The position numbers and the translations under genes are program-made. The notes beneath the pieces were generated by a model, which did no database searches, was not told the DNA's origin, and saw only the letters and a list, made by a program, of their open reading frames with translations. A stretch of DNA of 64,000 bases from Paludibacteraceae bacterium. GTDB lineage: Bacteria > Bacteroidota > Bacteroidia > Bacteroidales > Paludibacteraceae. How positions within the stretch are numbered: the first letter of the stretch is position 1; the number at the start of each line of letters is the position of its first letter. The stretch covers positions 1-64,000 of the forward strand of contig JAFZPM010000041.1 in the NCBI GenBank assembly GCA_017550335.1, read 5' to 3'. This document shows positions 15,048 through 23,858 of the stretch, piece after piece.

Positions 15048-17246
15048 ATGGCAAAATCAAATAAGAAGTCGAGGGCTAGTTTGCCTTCCAAAAAAAATAA
15101 AAGGGCCAAGGAACCTGCAGGGGGCAAGCAGCTCACGAAGCAGGAGATGTTGAACCGGACGGTTCGTTTCTTTGAGCAGAATCCTACACAATCGTATAAT
15201 TACAAGCAGGTCGCTTTCGAGATAGGCATCTCGAGCATGACCCAGAAGCGCCAGTTGATCCAGCTGATGGAGGACTTGGTGCTGCAGGAGTTCCTTATTT
15301 CCCCTTCAAGCGGGAAGTATAGGCTTGACAATCGTAGCGGAGCCATCGTGGGTAAGCTGGAGCGCCGCACGGGTGGAAAGATATTCCTCGTGCCTGAGGA
15401 TGGTGGCGAGGAGGTTTTCATCATGGATAAGTACCTGAACAAGTCCATCGTGGGCGATACGGTCCGTGTCCGCCTCTTCGCGCGCCGCAAGGGATGCATA
15501 CAGGAGGGTCAGGTGTTGGACGTCCTGCAACGTGGACATGACACCTTCGTGGGTAAATTGGAGGTCTCTAAGGATTATGCCTTCCTGCAGGTCGACAACC
15601 GTCTGTTGGTGAATGATATCTTCATCCCGAAGGATAACCTGAAGGGTGGAAAGACCGGCGACAAGGCGATCGTGAAGATCACGGAGTGGTCGAAGAGGGA
15701 CCGTAACCCGGTGGGTGAGGTCGTTGAGATATTGGGTTCCGCAGGGGATAACAATGCGGAGATGAACGCTATCTTGGTGGAGTTCGGTTTGCCGTACAGC
15801 TACCCTCAGGTGGTTGAAGAAGCGGCTGACAAGATCTCTGACGAGATACCAGCCGATGAGATCGCCCGCCGCATAGACTTCCGTGGCATCCCTACGTTCA
15901 CCATCGACCCGGCCGATGCGAAGGACTTCGACGACGCATTGTCCATCCGTAAGCTGGAGGACGGCAAGTGGGAGGTGGGCGTGCATATCGCCGACGTGAC
16001 CCACTACGTCAAAGAGGGTGACATCATCAACGAGGAGGCCTTCAAAAGGGCTACCTCCATCTATTTGGTGGACCGTACCATCCCGATGTTGCCGGAGCGT
16101 TTGTGCAACGTGATCTGCTCTTTGCGCCCTGACGAGGACAAGTGTTGCTACTCTGTCATCTTCCAAATGGATGATGACGCGAATGTGCTGAAATATCAGA
16201 TCGCCCATACGGTGATCCGCTCCAACCGTCGCTTCGCCTACGAGGAGGCGCAGCAGGTGATCGAGACGAAGGAGGGCGACATGAAGGAGGAGATCCTGAC
16301 CTTGGACGCCCTCGCGAAGAAGTTACGGGAGCGTAGATTCGCCAAGGGAGCCATCGCGTTCGAACGGACGGAGGTGCGCTTCGAGATCGACGAGAAGGGC
16401 AAGCCTTTGTCTGTCTATTTCAAGGAGTCCAAGGATGCGAATAAGTTGATCGAGGAGTTCATGTTGCTGGCCAACCGCACGGTGGCGGAGCACATCGGCA
16501 AGGTGAAGAAATCCGAGAAGGCGAAGACCTTCGTCTATCGTATCCATGACTTGCCGGACCCTGAGAAGTTGTCCAACCTCTCGCAGTTCATCACCCGTTT
16601 CGGCTATAAGCTGAAGACGACCGGAAAGAACACGGAGGTCTCCGCCTCCATCAACCGATTGCTGGATCAGGTGCAGGGAAAGCGTGAGCAGAACCTGATC
16701 GAGACGATCACCATACGTTCCATGGCGAAGGCGATCTACTCCACGGATAATGTGGGCCACTATGGTTTGGCCTTCGATTTCTACACGCACTTCACATCGC
16801 CGATCAGACGATTCCCTGATATGATGGTGCACCGTCTGCTGGACCGTTATGCGGAGGGACAGAAGAGCGCCGACCAGACAGTTTTCGAGGACTATTGCAA
16901 GCATTGCTCCGATATGGAGCAGGTGGCCGCGAATGCGGAAAGGGCCTCCATCAAGTACAAGCAGGTGGAGTTCATGTCGGACAAGATCGGACAGACCTTC
17001 AACGGTGTCGTTTCAGGCATCCAGGAGTGGGGTATCTATGTGGAGTTGAACGAGAACAAGTGCGAGGGAATGATCCCTATCCGTGACTTGGATGACGACT
17101 TCTATTCCTTCGACGAAAAGGAGTATTGCCTGACGGGAAGGAAGTATCGCCGCACCTATCGTTTGGGTGATGAGGTGGTTGTCCGTATCAAGAAGACGAA
17201 TCTGGACAAGAAACAAATGGATCTTGAATTAATAGAGAAATTATAA
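15048..17246 (+). CDS. rnr: Ribonuclease R
   Basis: 732 aa, a processive 3'-5' exoribonuclease that degrades structured RNA. There is a Lys-rich N-terminus and a helix-turn-helix region (~25-85), then cold-shock-like domains. The RNB catalytic domain starts near 285 with FTIDPADAKDFDDALSI, whose clustered aspartates bind Mg2+. It continues through HYGLAFDFYTHFTSPIRRFPDMMVHR. A C-terminal S1 domain (~640-725: FNGVVSGIQEWGIYVELNE) ends the protein. The basic C-terminal tail of the E. coli enzyme is absent. The stop overlaps the next start (TAATG), implying coupling to the lipoprotein gene. Confidence 0.96.
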   Translation: MAKSNKKSRASLPSKKNKRAKEPAGGKQLTKQEMLNRTVRFFEQNPTQSYNYKQVAFEIGISSMTQKRQLIQLMEDLVLQEFLISPSSGKYRLDNRSGAIVGKLERRTGGKIFLVPEDGGEEVFIMDKYLNKSIVGDTVRVRLFARRKGCIQEGQVLDVLQRGHDTFVGKLEVSKDYAFLQVDNRLLVNDIFIPKDNLKGGKTGDKAIVKITEWSKRDRNPVGEVVEILGSAGDNNAEMNAILVEFGLPYSYPQVVEEAADKISDEIPADEIARRIDFRGIPTFTIDPADAKDFDDALSIRKLEDGKWEVGVHIADVTHYVKEGDIINEEAFKRATSIYLVDRTIPMLPERLCNVICSLRPDEDKCCYSVIFQMDDDANVLKYQIAHTVIRSNRRFAYEEAQQVIETKEGDMKEEILTLDALAKKLRERRFAKGAIAFERTEVRFEIDEKGKPLSVYFKESKDANKLIEEFMLLANRTVAEHIGKVKKSEKAKTFVYRIHDLPDPEKLSNLSQFITRFGYKLKTTGKNTEVSASINRLLDQVQGKREQNLIETITIRSMAKAIYSTDNVGHYGLAFDFYTHFTSPIRRFPDMMVHRLLDRYAEGQKSADQTVFEDYCKHCSDMEQVAANAERASIKYKQVEFMSDKIGQTFNGVVSGIQEWGIYVELNENKCEGMIPIRDLDDDFYSFDEKEYCLTGRKYRRTYRLGDEVVVRIKKTNLDKKQMDLELIEKL

Positions 17247-18097
17247 TGACGAAAAGTGTTTTGTATGGGGCGTTGGTGTCCCTTCCTTTGCTGCTCTTCT
17301 CTTGTGGGACGGGTGACGGGCATGATGACCGCAGTGACTTGTTCCTCCGCGGGAAGGTGAAGAGTGTGACGGAAAATCAGTTTCATGCGGTGGTGACGCC
17401 TGACGGTGACATCGTGAAGGGTGCCTTCTTCCGCACCGAAGGGGAGTGGGACTTCGTGGAGAGGTTCAACAAGGATGGCATGTTCACCTCCATCTCTTAC
17501 CTGGATAGGGACGGGGATACGATCAGTAAGAGCATATATGCGTATGACGAGAAGGGAAAGCTTGCCTCGAAGAGTTTCTATGACCCGACATTGAAGAGGA
17601 GGACCGAATATGAGTATGATACGCGGGGGCGTGTCAAGCTAGCCTATGACTTCGATGAGGACGGTGACTTGATGCTTGTCACCTCGACGGAATATAACGA
17701 TGATAACCTGATCGAGACGAGTACTACGTTCAACAAGCAGGGCAAGTACCTGCGTCAGTCCATTTTCCAAAAGAACAAGAAGGGCTTCGTGACGGACTAC
17801 AAGTTCTATAACGAGGAACGTAAGTTGGGCAACTGGCGCAAGGAGGCCCATGCGGACGACGGTAAATTGCTTGAGATGTCCGTCCTGAACCAGGATGAGA
17901 CCGTCGCCTTCATGGTGAAGTGTATGTATAACAAGCAAGGTGACCTGACGTTGTGCGAACCGGTCTCGGAGGAGGATGAATACCTGAGTGACCGATATGT
18001 CTATGAGTATGATAAGAAGTCCAATTGGCGGAGAAGGATCCACTTCAAGGGGGATTCCGCCTATAGTGTGACGGAACGTGTCATCGAGTATTATTAA
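17246..18097 (+). CDS. YD-repeat-like lipoprotein
   Basis: 283 aa. A signal peptide ends in the lipobox LLFSC with Cys20, so it should be lipidated and sit in the inner or outer membrane. The mature part is a chain of short beta hairpins with spaced Tyr-Asp/Tyr-Glu motifs (YAYDEKGKLASKSFYDP, YEYDTRGRVKLAYDFDEDG, YVYEYDKKSNWRRRIHF). These resemble MORN/YD-type repeats found in many Bacteroidetes secreted proteins. The start codon shares its A with the rnr stop codon. No catalytic motif is visible and the function is unknown. Confidence 0.92.
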   Translation: MTKSVLYGALVSLPLLLFSCGTGDGHDDRSDLFLRGKVKSVTENQFHAVVTPDGDIVKGAFFRTEGEWDFVERFNKDGMFTSISYLDRDGDTISKSIYAYDEKGKLASKSFYDPTLKRRTEYEYDTRGRVKLAYDFDEDGDLMLVTSTEYNDDNLIETSTTFNKQGKYLRQSIFQKNKKGFVTDYKFYNEERKLGNWRKEAHADDGKLLEMSVLNQDETVAFMVKCMYNKQGDLTLCEPVSEEDEYLSDRYVYEYDKKSNWRRRIHFKGDSAYSVTERVIEYY

Positions 18098-18251
18098 GAC
18101 AGATTCGGAAAACTCATCGCTTTTATTTAGCAGGAAATGCCTGTATAATCATAGGACATGAAGATAGAGGAGCGTCGTGTTTTGATGCCACGTCTCTTTC
18201 TCATGCAGACATGCAGAGGTCTCAATTCCTCTTGCAGAAAAGAGTTCATAG

Positions 18252-18282
18252 AGTGTTGATGTGATAATTTCGCGTCAACACT
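18252..18282 (+). other. Hairpin in the leader region of the ABC-F gene
   Basis: AGTGTTGATG / CGTCAACACT form a 10-bp stem (one G-U pair) around an 11-nt loop. No T run follows. It lies between the lipoprotein stop and the -7 box of the ABC-F gene, so it is most simply the RNA 3' end of the upstream operon or an operator; neither is proved. The remaining sequence from 18098 to 18250 shows nothing I can identify. Confidence 0.4.
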
Positions 18283-18284
18283 TA

Positions 18285-18325
18285 TTGTAAATGGTAAATT
18301 GTAAATGATTAAATAGTAAATATTC
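18285..18325. repeat. AT-rich TAAATnGTAAAT intergenic repeat
   Basis: Short motifs of the form GTAAAT(G/T)GTAAATT recur four or five times. The pattern matches the reverse complement of the second half of the repeat at 14812-14945. Confidence 0.5.
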
Positions 18326-18326
18326 T

Positions 18327-18334
18327 TACCTTTG
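18327..18334 (+). promoter_or_regulatory. Putative -7 box before the ABC-F gene
   Basis: TACCTTTG, 30 nt before the ATG at 18365. It has the same octamer as the box before the GT51 gene and a similar distance to the start. Confidence 0.45.
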
Positions 18335-18364
18335 CGCCACGAAAATTTATTAGCATAATTTCAG

Positions 18365-20302
18365 ATGATTTCTGTAGATAAACTGACGATTCGATTCGGG
18401 AGCGTCACGTTGTTTAATGATATTTCCTATGTGGTGAACCCTAAGGACAAGATTGCCTTAGTCGGTAAGAATGGTGCGGGTAAGAGTACGATGCTGAAGG
18501 TCTTTGCGGGCATACAGCCTGCGACGAGCGGAAGCGTCTCTGTGCCGAAGGATGTCACGATCGGTTATTTGCCGCAGCACATGATCCACAACGATGGTGT
18601 CACCGTCATGGAGGAGGCGGAGAAGGCCTTCTCCGATATCTTCGAGCTCCAGAAGGAGATTGAACGCATGACGGTGGAGTTGTCCGAAAGAACCGATTAC
18701 GAGTCTGCCTCTTACCAACAGCTGATAGAGCGCCTGACGCATGCCAACGAACGCCTGGACATGATGGGGGTGAACAACTTCAAGGGGGAGGTGGAGAAGA
18801 CGCTTCTGGGACTCGGCTTCGTCCGCTCCGATTTCACCCGCCAGACGAGCGAGTTCAGCGGTGGCTGGCGCATGCGTATCGAATTGGCCAAGATCCTGCT
18901 GAAACGTCCTGACGTCCTCCTGTTGGACGAGCCGACCAACCACCTCGATATTGAGTCCATCCAATGGTTGGAGGAGTTCCTCAAGTCGAGTGGGAGCGCG
19001 GTCATATTGGTGTCGCACGACCGTGCCTTCATCGATGCGGTCACGAACCGTACCATAGAGATCTCTTTAGGCAAGATATACGATTACAAGGTCTCCTATT
19101 CCAAATACGTGGAGTTGCGCAAGGAGCGCCGCGAGCAGCAGTTGCGGGCTTACGAGAACCAGCAGAAGCAGATACAAGACACGGAAGACTTCATCGAACG
19201 CTTCCGCTACAAGGCTACCAAGTCCAACCAGGTGCAGTCGCGCATCAAGCAGTTGGAAAAACTGGATATCATCGAGGTGGATGAGGAGGATAACTCCGCC
19301 CTGCACCTGAAATTCCCTCCTGCGCCGCATTCGGGTACCATCACGGTTGAGGCGCAACACTTGACGAAGAGGTATGGCGACAATGTTGTCTTGGAAGATA
19401 TTGATTTGACGATCAAGCGAGGCGAGAAGGTGGCCTTCGTGGGCAAGAACGGAGAGGGTAAATCCACCTTGGTCAAGTGTATCATGGAGCAGATACCTTA
19501 TGATGGAACTCTGAAACTGGGTCATTTGGTCAAGATAGGTTATTTCGCCCAGAACCAAGCCTCTTTGTTGGACGAGAACCTTACCGTGTTCGATACGATC
19601 GATCGTGTGGCGGTGGGGGATGTGCGTACGAAGATACGTGACATCCTAGGTGCTTTCATGTTCGGTGGTGAGGCCTCCGACAAGAAGGTGAAGGTGCTCT
19701 CGGGAGGTGAGCGTACCCGTCTGGCGATGATCCGTCTGCTGCTGGAACCGGTCAATTTCCTGGTGCTCGACGAGCCGACCAACCATTTGGACATGCGTTC
19801 GAAGGATGTGTTGAAGGACGCCATCAAAGCGTTCAACGGAACGGTGGTTGTGGTATCGCATGATCGTGAGTTCCTGGATGGCTTGGTGGACAAGGTCTAT
19901 GAGTTCGGCAACCATAAGATCAAGGAGCATCTGGGAGGTATCTATGATTTCTTGCAGTCCAAGAAGATGGCTTCCCTGCAGGAGTTGGAGCGCAAGGCAC
20001 AGCCGCAGGTGACGGAAGCGAAGGAGGTCAAACCATCCGATAATAAGCTTTCCTACGAGGCGAAGAAGGAGTTGACGAAGAAGATCCGCAAGGCCGAGAA
20101 GGCGGTGGCTGATTCGGAGGCGGAGATCAACGCTATCGAGCAACGCATCGCGGAGATCGAGACGGAGCTGCAGAACCCTGAGAATGCGACGAACACTGCC
20201 TTGTTTGACGAGTATAAGAAGAAAAAGCACGAACTGGAACAGAAGATGTACGAGTGGGAGCTCCTTTCCGAGGAGTTGGAGACGGTGAAGGCGCAGGCCT
20301 GA
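18365..20302 (+). CDS. ABC-F family ATPase (translation factor type)
   Basis: 645 aa with two ABC domains and no membrane segments. The first domain has Walker A GKNGAGKST (~35-43), signature EFSGGWRMR (~163) and Walker B LLLDEPTNHLD. The second has GKNGEGKST (~360), LSGGERTR (~444) and LVLDEPTNHLD. The linker between them contains the charged helices (FIERFRYKATKSNQVQSRIKQLEKL) that reach the ribosomal P site in this family. Residues ~560-645 form a Lys/Glu-rich coiled coil. Family members relieve ribosome stalling or protect against antibiotics. The layout resembles the ABCF3/YheS/Uup group, not EttA. Its stop directly abuts the stop of the convergent nuclease gene. Confidence 0.94.
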   Translation: MISVDKLTIRFGSVTLFNDISYVVNPKDKIALVGKNGAGKSTMLKVFAGIQPATSGSVSVPKDVTIGYLPQHMIHNDGVTVMEEAEKAFSDIFELQKEIERMTVELSERTDYESASYQQLIERLTHANERLDMMGVNNFKGEVEKTLLGLGFVRSDFTRQTSEFSGGWRMRIELAKILLKRPDVLLLDEPTNHLDIESIQWLEEFLKSSGSAVILVSHDRAFIDAVTNRTIEISLGKIYDYKVSYSKYVELRKERREQQLRAYENQQKQIQDTEDFIERFRYKATKSNQVQSRIKQLEKLDIIEVDEEDNSALHLKFPPAPHSGTITVEAQHLTKRYGDNVVLEDIDLTIKRGEKVAFVGKNGEGKSTLVKCIMEQIPYDGTLKLGHLVKIGYFAQNQASLLDENLTVFDTIDRVAVGDVRTKIRDILGAFMFGGEASDKKVKVLSGGERTRLAMIRLLLEPVNFLVLDEPTNHLDMRSKDVLKDAIKAFNGTVVVVSHDREFLDGLVDKVYEFGNHKIKEHLGGIYDFLQSKKMASLQELERKAQPQVTEAKEVKPSDNKLSYEAKKELTKKIRKAEKAVADSEAEINAIEQRIAEIETELQNPENATNTALFDEYKKKKHELEQKMYEWELLSEELETVKAQA

Positions 20303-21106
20303 TCACCGTTCCCATTGCGATATGTCCGCTTGTTTCTCCAACCGTCTTTCCATGTGGTTGGGTAGCCAATCGAAGAAGTCGAAACCTGTGATCCGTTCTA
20401 TATCATTCACGGAATGGACAGCCTTGTCGTAGGGCTGTCTGTCGTTGTTGTTCTCAAATATGAAACCTATCGCCTTTTCCTCCCCCTTCTTGAGGGAGAG
20501 CACCACTTTGAAGAATGCGTCCGGCACGGCCACCTTGTGTCTCTTCCCGATCGTCTCCACCTCCTTGGCCCTGAAAATCGGTCCGCATACGATGTAGATG
20601 CAGCTATCCTTCATGGCCCATTTCTCCCTGCAGATGGTTTCCAGGGTGCCCCAATCGCCCGCGTTCAGTGTGGCGCTTTGCGGGCAGATGTTGGTCAGCA
20701 GGAAACACTCGTCCGCTGCGGTGGAGTCGAAGCGCATGTCCGCGAAGGGCGCCATGTGTCCGCGGCTCAGGTGGATGCTCGTGTGCTTCAGTTCTCCCGA
20801 GTAGTCTGAGTCTTCCACCCTATACTCTTTCCCTACCATAGGGTCGGGAAGGAACTTGTTGCGACGTTTGACGGTGATGGTGGATGCCTCCTCACGGGTG
20901 AGTTGCCAGGAGACCCAATTAGGGACCAGCCGTTCCGTGTTGAAGGATAGGGAGTAATGTTGATGGTCGATGACGACGCTGTTCTTCGGCCGTTGGCGCA
21001 CCATCAAGTCGTCAGGCGTGCCCGCATTCTTTGAAAGGCTTAGGCACGAGTTGAGGCCCGTCAGCAGGAGGAGAGGCAGGATGATAAGTGAAAGCCTATG
21101 TCTCAT
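20303..21106 (-). CDS. DNA/RNA non-specific endonuclease, lipoprotein
   Basis: 267 aa from the ATG at 21106. An upstream in-frame ATG at 21133 lies inside a terminator hairpin and is rejected. A signal peptide with lipobox (LTGLNSC, Cys21) points to export and lipidation. The NUC-type active site is present: SRGHMAPFADM with His117, and LTNICPQSATLNAGDW with Asn139 and Asn148. The usual DRGH motif has Ser in place of Asp, a substitution that other members tolerate. It probably degrades extracellular or periplasmic nucleic acid. Its stop codon is adjacent to the ABC-F stop (TGATCA). Confidence 0.93.
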   Translation of the reverse strand: MRHRLSLIILPLLLLTGLNSCLSLSKNAGTPDDLMVRQRPKNSVVIDHQHYSLSFNTERLVPNWVSWQLTREEASTITVKRRNKFLPDPMVGKEYRVEDSDYSGELKHTSIHLSRGHMAPFADMRFDSTAADECFLLTNICPQSATLNAGDWGTLETICREKWAMKDSCIYIVCGPIFRAKEVETIGKRHKVAVPDAFFKVVLSLKKGEEKAIGFIFENNNDRQPYDKAVHSVNDIERITGFDFFDWLPNHMERRLEKQADISQWER

Positions 21107-21114
21107 GATGTTTG

Positions 21115-21157
21115 AAAAAAAGGAAAGGCGCATTGCACGATGTCAATGCGCCTTTTC
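21115..21157 (-). terminator. Terminator of the OmpP1/FadL-like gene
   Basis: On the minus strand GAAAAGGCGCATTG and CAATGCGCCTTTCC pair around an 8-nt loop, then seven T follow. It lies between the porin gene and the nuclease gene, so the nuclease needs its own promoter or read-through. Confidence 0.88.
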
Positions 21158-21173
21158 GTTGTACTTTATTGAA

Positions 21174-22565
21174 TTAGAATCTCCATCCGATTGTCGCGAT
21201 GATGTTGCGGGTCTTCAGGTTTGCCTCCTTAGGCTCGCTGTAATAAGGGAAGAATGGATAGAGGTGGTCTTTCCTGTTTTGGAAAGCGTAAGCCAGATCG
21301 CAGTAGAAGTGCTCTCCCTTGTAACCTGCACCACCGGTCACGTAGATCGCTTGCTTAGGGAATGTGCAGATTCTGAGGTTGGTGACACTGGCCGCCTCTT
21401 TTGCGGTGAGGTCTTTTGTAGGGCTAGTGGAATATGCGCCACCCGCACGTACGAAGAATCCGTCCGCCACTTGTACTTCAGCACCCACCTTGATGGTGTG
21501 CTCTTGGTTCATCCGCTCCTCCGCTATGTCTGTTTCGGAGTCGATGTTGATGTCGTCAGCTTTCATGCGGATCTTCTTGTAGTTCTGGTATTGGTAGTCG
21601 ACGTCGATCATCGCCTTCTTTCCGATCACACCGGCCAAACCCGCTTTGAATTTAAGAGGGGTCCTTATGTCGTAGAATGCTTCATCCTGCGGCTCTAAGG
21701 AGGATGCGAAGTCATCTCCTATTTCTATGTCATAGTAATCTGACATGTCATAGTAGGTTGGCGTCTCGAAGGATGCACCAATCCTCAGTTCATCGATAGG
21801 GCGGACAATCGCGCCGACCCTGAAGTTGAATCCGTGGCCGCTTGCGTAATAGGTCTTGTCCATGTACCAATGGTCATACTCGTAGTTAGGCAACGTCTCC
21901 TCGTCGTAGATGGTCGATTGCTTGTACTCGATCGTGTTGATACCGAAGGCGGCTCCCACATAGAATATGTTGCTGATGTTCAGACCATATGCGATATCCC
22001 ATTGCCCTATGTGGCCCTTCTCCATCAGCGTGTAGCCCCTTTGGATAAAGGCGTCAGGAGCGAATAAGGAATAACCCTCCTCGTCGAGGAGATTGATGTC
22101 CTGTGAGAGATAGTAGTGCGGATCGCCTGGGCCCATGTCTCCGAAGTAGTCCGACAAAGAGACACTCGATTCCTCCATCTTCTGTCTTGTGTATCTGGAG
22201 ATGTTGCTTCTGTTATAGTTGATACCCAAGGAAGAGGTGACATATCCGTGCTTTCTCTTCTTGTTGCCGAAGTTGATCACGAAGGCGAAGTTGTCCAACG
22301 CACCCTTTACTTCTCCGTCGTTGTTGATATACAGGCTCGGAGAGAATGTCAGTTCCGAACTTCTGTAGATTCCCAACGCGCCTGGGTTATCCTTGATGGC
22401 GGATGAGTTTCCTCCCAATGCGGTGAATGCACCTGCCATACCTGCGTACCTTGCCGTACCCAAAACAGGGTTGAACTGGCTGAATGTGAGGGCATCGTAG
22501 ACGCTCTGCGAGAATGCCATGCTGGATAGTGCCGCAATGCCCATTGTCATCAATAATCTTTTCAT
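21174..22565 (-). CDS. OmpP1/FadL-family outer membrane transporter
   Basis: 463 aa with a signal peptide (cleavage near MAFSQS). The N-terminal hatch signature of OmpP1/FadL proteins is clear: TARYAGMAGAFTALGGNSSAIKDNPGALG. Alternating beta strands run to the C-terminus, which ends in Phe (IIATIGWRF), as expected for an outer membrane barrel inserted by BamA. FadL proteins pass hydrophobic molecules; the substrate here is unknown. The gene is followed by a strong terminator and lies 80 nt after the low-complexity protein gene on the same strand. Confidence 0.94.
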   Translation of the reverse strand: MKRLLMTMGIAALSSMAFSQSVYDALTFSQFNPVLGTARYAGMAGAFTALGGNSSAIKDNPGALGIYRSSELTFSPSLYINNDGEVKGALDNFAFVINFGNKKRKHGYVTSSLGINYNRSNISRYTRQKMEESSVSLSDYFGDMGPGDPHYYLSQDINLLDEEGYSLFAPDAFIQRGYTLMEKGHIGQWDIAYGLNISNIFYVGAAFGINTIEYKQSTIYDEETLPNYEYDHWYMDKTYYASGHGFNFRVGAIVRPIDELRIGASFETPTYYDMSDYYDIEIGDDFASSLEPQDEAFYDIRTPLKFKAGLAGVIGKKAMIDVDYQYQNYKKIRMKADDINIDSETDIAEERMNQEHTIKVGAEVQVADGFFVRAGGAYSTSPTKDLTAKEAASVTNLRICTFPKQAIYVTGGAGYKGEHFYCDLAYAFQNRKDHLYPFFPYYSEPKEANLKTRNIIATIGWRF

Positions 22566-22645
22566 GTCTATATCTTTTTAAATTTTTAATTCAAAATATT
22601 TAATTCTCGTGGTTTGGTCGTCCGCACCGAGTTGGCGTTTTATAC

Positions 22646-23668
22646 TTATCTGCGTCCGCCACTGCGTCCGCCACTATGTCCTCCGGATGAACGTCCGGAT
22701 GAGTAGCTGGAGCGGGAAGAACCAGAAGACCTCGTGCTCGAAGAGGAAGAACGGTAGGAACCGCTGGAAGACCTGCTGGAAGAGCCTCCGCTTCGTACGG
22801 ATCCGTTGCTGCTGCGTGTCGACGAACCGTTGCTCCTTATCGACGAGCCGTTGTTGCTGCGTACCGATGAGCTGCCATTGCTGCTGCGTACGGAGGAGTT
22901 GTTGCTCCTGGTGCGTACGGAAGCGTCGTTGCTTCTAACCGATGAGCCGCTGTTGCTACGTACGGAAGCGCCTCTCCTGACGTTCGCGCTTGATCCGCTG
23001 TTCCTGATCACGCGGGTGCCGCTGTTCCTGATCGAACTCCTGTCACGTACGGTGTGACGAGGCATTACGATGTGGCGTGGCGCAGGTGCCGGGTGCCAGT
23101 AGTGATGATGCGGATGATGGTAATATCCCCAGTTGTAGCTGTATCCCCAATATGGATCCCAGTGGTAACGATAGTATGGCCAGGACCAGGAGTAGTATCC
23201 TACATAATATGGCCTTCCCCAATAGTATCCGTAGTAAGGGTCGGTGTTGATGTACACGGTCGTGGTGGTCGGTGAGCCCGTCTCAGTCTCCTCGTAGCTG
23301 TACATCGGAATGCCAGCGTCGTGGAAACGATTCAATCTCTCCGTGTATGTGTAATCATCCCCCTTTTCAACCATGACGGTATCCGTGTAGAACTCCCCAC
23401 CTGCGATGGACGGATCCTCGACAAAGATCGTGTCATCGTTGACGCGGACATTTTGCTGCTGCTTCGTTTTGAGCACCATGGTTTGGTACTGAGCCTTCTT
23501 CTGGGCTTCCTCCCTCTCCTTGGCAAGCTTTTCCGCACGGGCTGCCTCTTCTTCCGCTTCTTTGTCTGCGTCTTCTGAGTTGTAGTAGATGTCGTCCACT
23601 ACAGCGAAGGCATTGTACGGTAGGAATGTGATTCCCAACACGTAGAACAATAATTTTAGAATTTTCAT
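22646..23668 (-). CDS. Secreted three-part low-complexity protein (coiled coil, Tyr/Trp/His region, Arg-Ser-Asn repeats)
   Basis: 340 aa with a signal peptide (FLPYNAFA). Residues ~30-70 form a Glu/Lys/Ala coiled coil. A middle part (~150-205) is packed with Tyr, Trp and His (YYWGRPYYVGYYSWSWPYY, HHPHHHYWHP). From ~215 to the end it is an Arg/Ser/Asn/Gly repeat with units such as SSVRSNNGSS, finishing SGGHSGGRSGGRR. The DNA over the last third (about 22650-23000) shows the matching short-period repetition. No enzyme motif is present. It could bind metal or nucleic acid, or form a surface layer; none is shown. Confidence 0.85.
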   Translation of the reverse strand: MKILKLLFYVLGITFLPYNAFAVVDDIYYNSEDADKEAEEEAARAEKLAKEREEAQKKAQYQTMVLKTKQQQNVRVNDDTIFVEDPSIAGGEFYTDTVMVEKGDDYTYTERLNRFHDAGIPMYSYEETETGSPTTTTVYINTDPYYGYYWGRPYYVGYYSWSWPYYRYHWDPYWGYSYNWGYYHHPHHHYWHPAPAPRHIVMPRHTVRDRSSIRNSGTRVIRNSGSSANVRRGASVRSNSGSSVRSNDASVRTRSNNSSVRSSNGSSSVRSNNGSSIRSNGSSTRSSNGSVRSGGSSSRSSSGSYRSSSSSTRSSGSSRSSYSSGRSSGGHSGGRSGGRR

Positions 23669-23726
23669 GGCTTTACCCTCCTATAATTTAAATCAAAAAC
23701 GTAATTTTGTGTCATAAAGTTTTCGA

Positions 23727-23734
23727 CAAAGATA
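23727..23734 (-). promoter_or_regulatory. Putative -7 box of the low-complexity protein gene
   Basis: Minus strand TATCTTTG, 58 nt before the ATG at 23668. It is an exact match to the consensus; no good -33 box is seen. Confidence 0.4.
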
Positions 23735-23858
23735 CTAAAAAAATATAATACTCGTCGTCCCTTTATTTCAACGTTCCGAAGATATTCATATATTTTTTCT
23801 GTTGCAAGTGATGTGGATGTTTGAGCTGTTTTTATCGACGAATTAATGTTTTTTATCG

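Noticed and set aside
15306..16208. 300-codon minus-strand frame opposite RNase R
   Set aside because: It is a shadow of a strongly coding gene with conserved domains; the peptide is rich in His, Val and Leu without domains. The same applies to 34299-35561 opposite hsdR, 36701-37930 opposite ldcA and 39838-41172 opposite the TPR gene.
21107..21133. Longer start for the secreted nuclease
   Set aside because: The upstream ATG lies inside the porin gene's terminator hairpin, and the ATG at 21106 gives a proper lipoprotein signal peptide.
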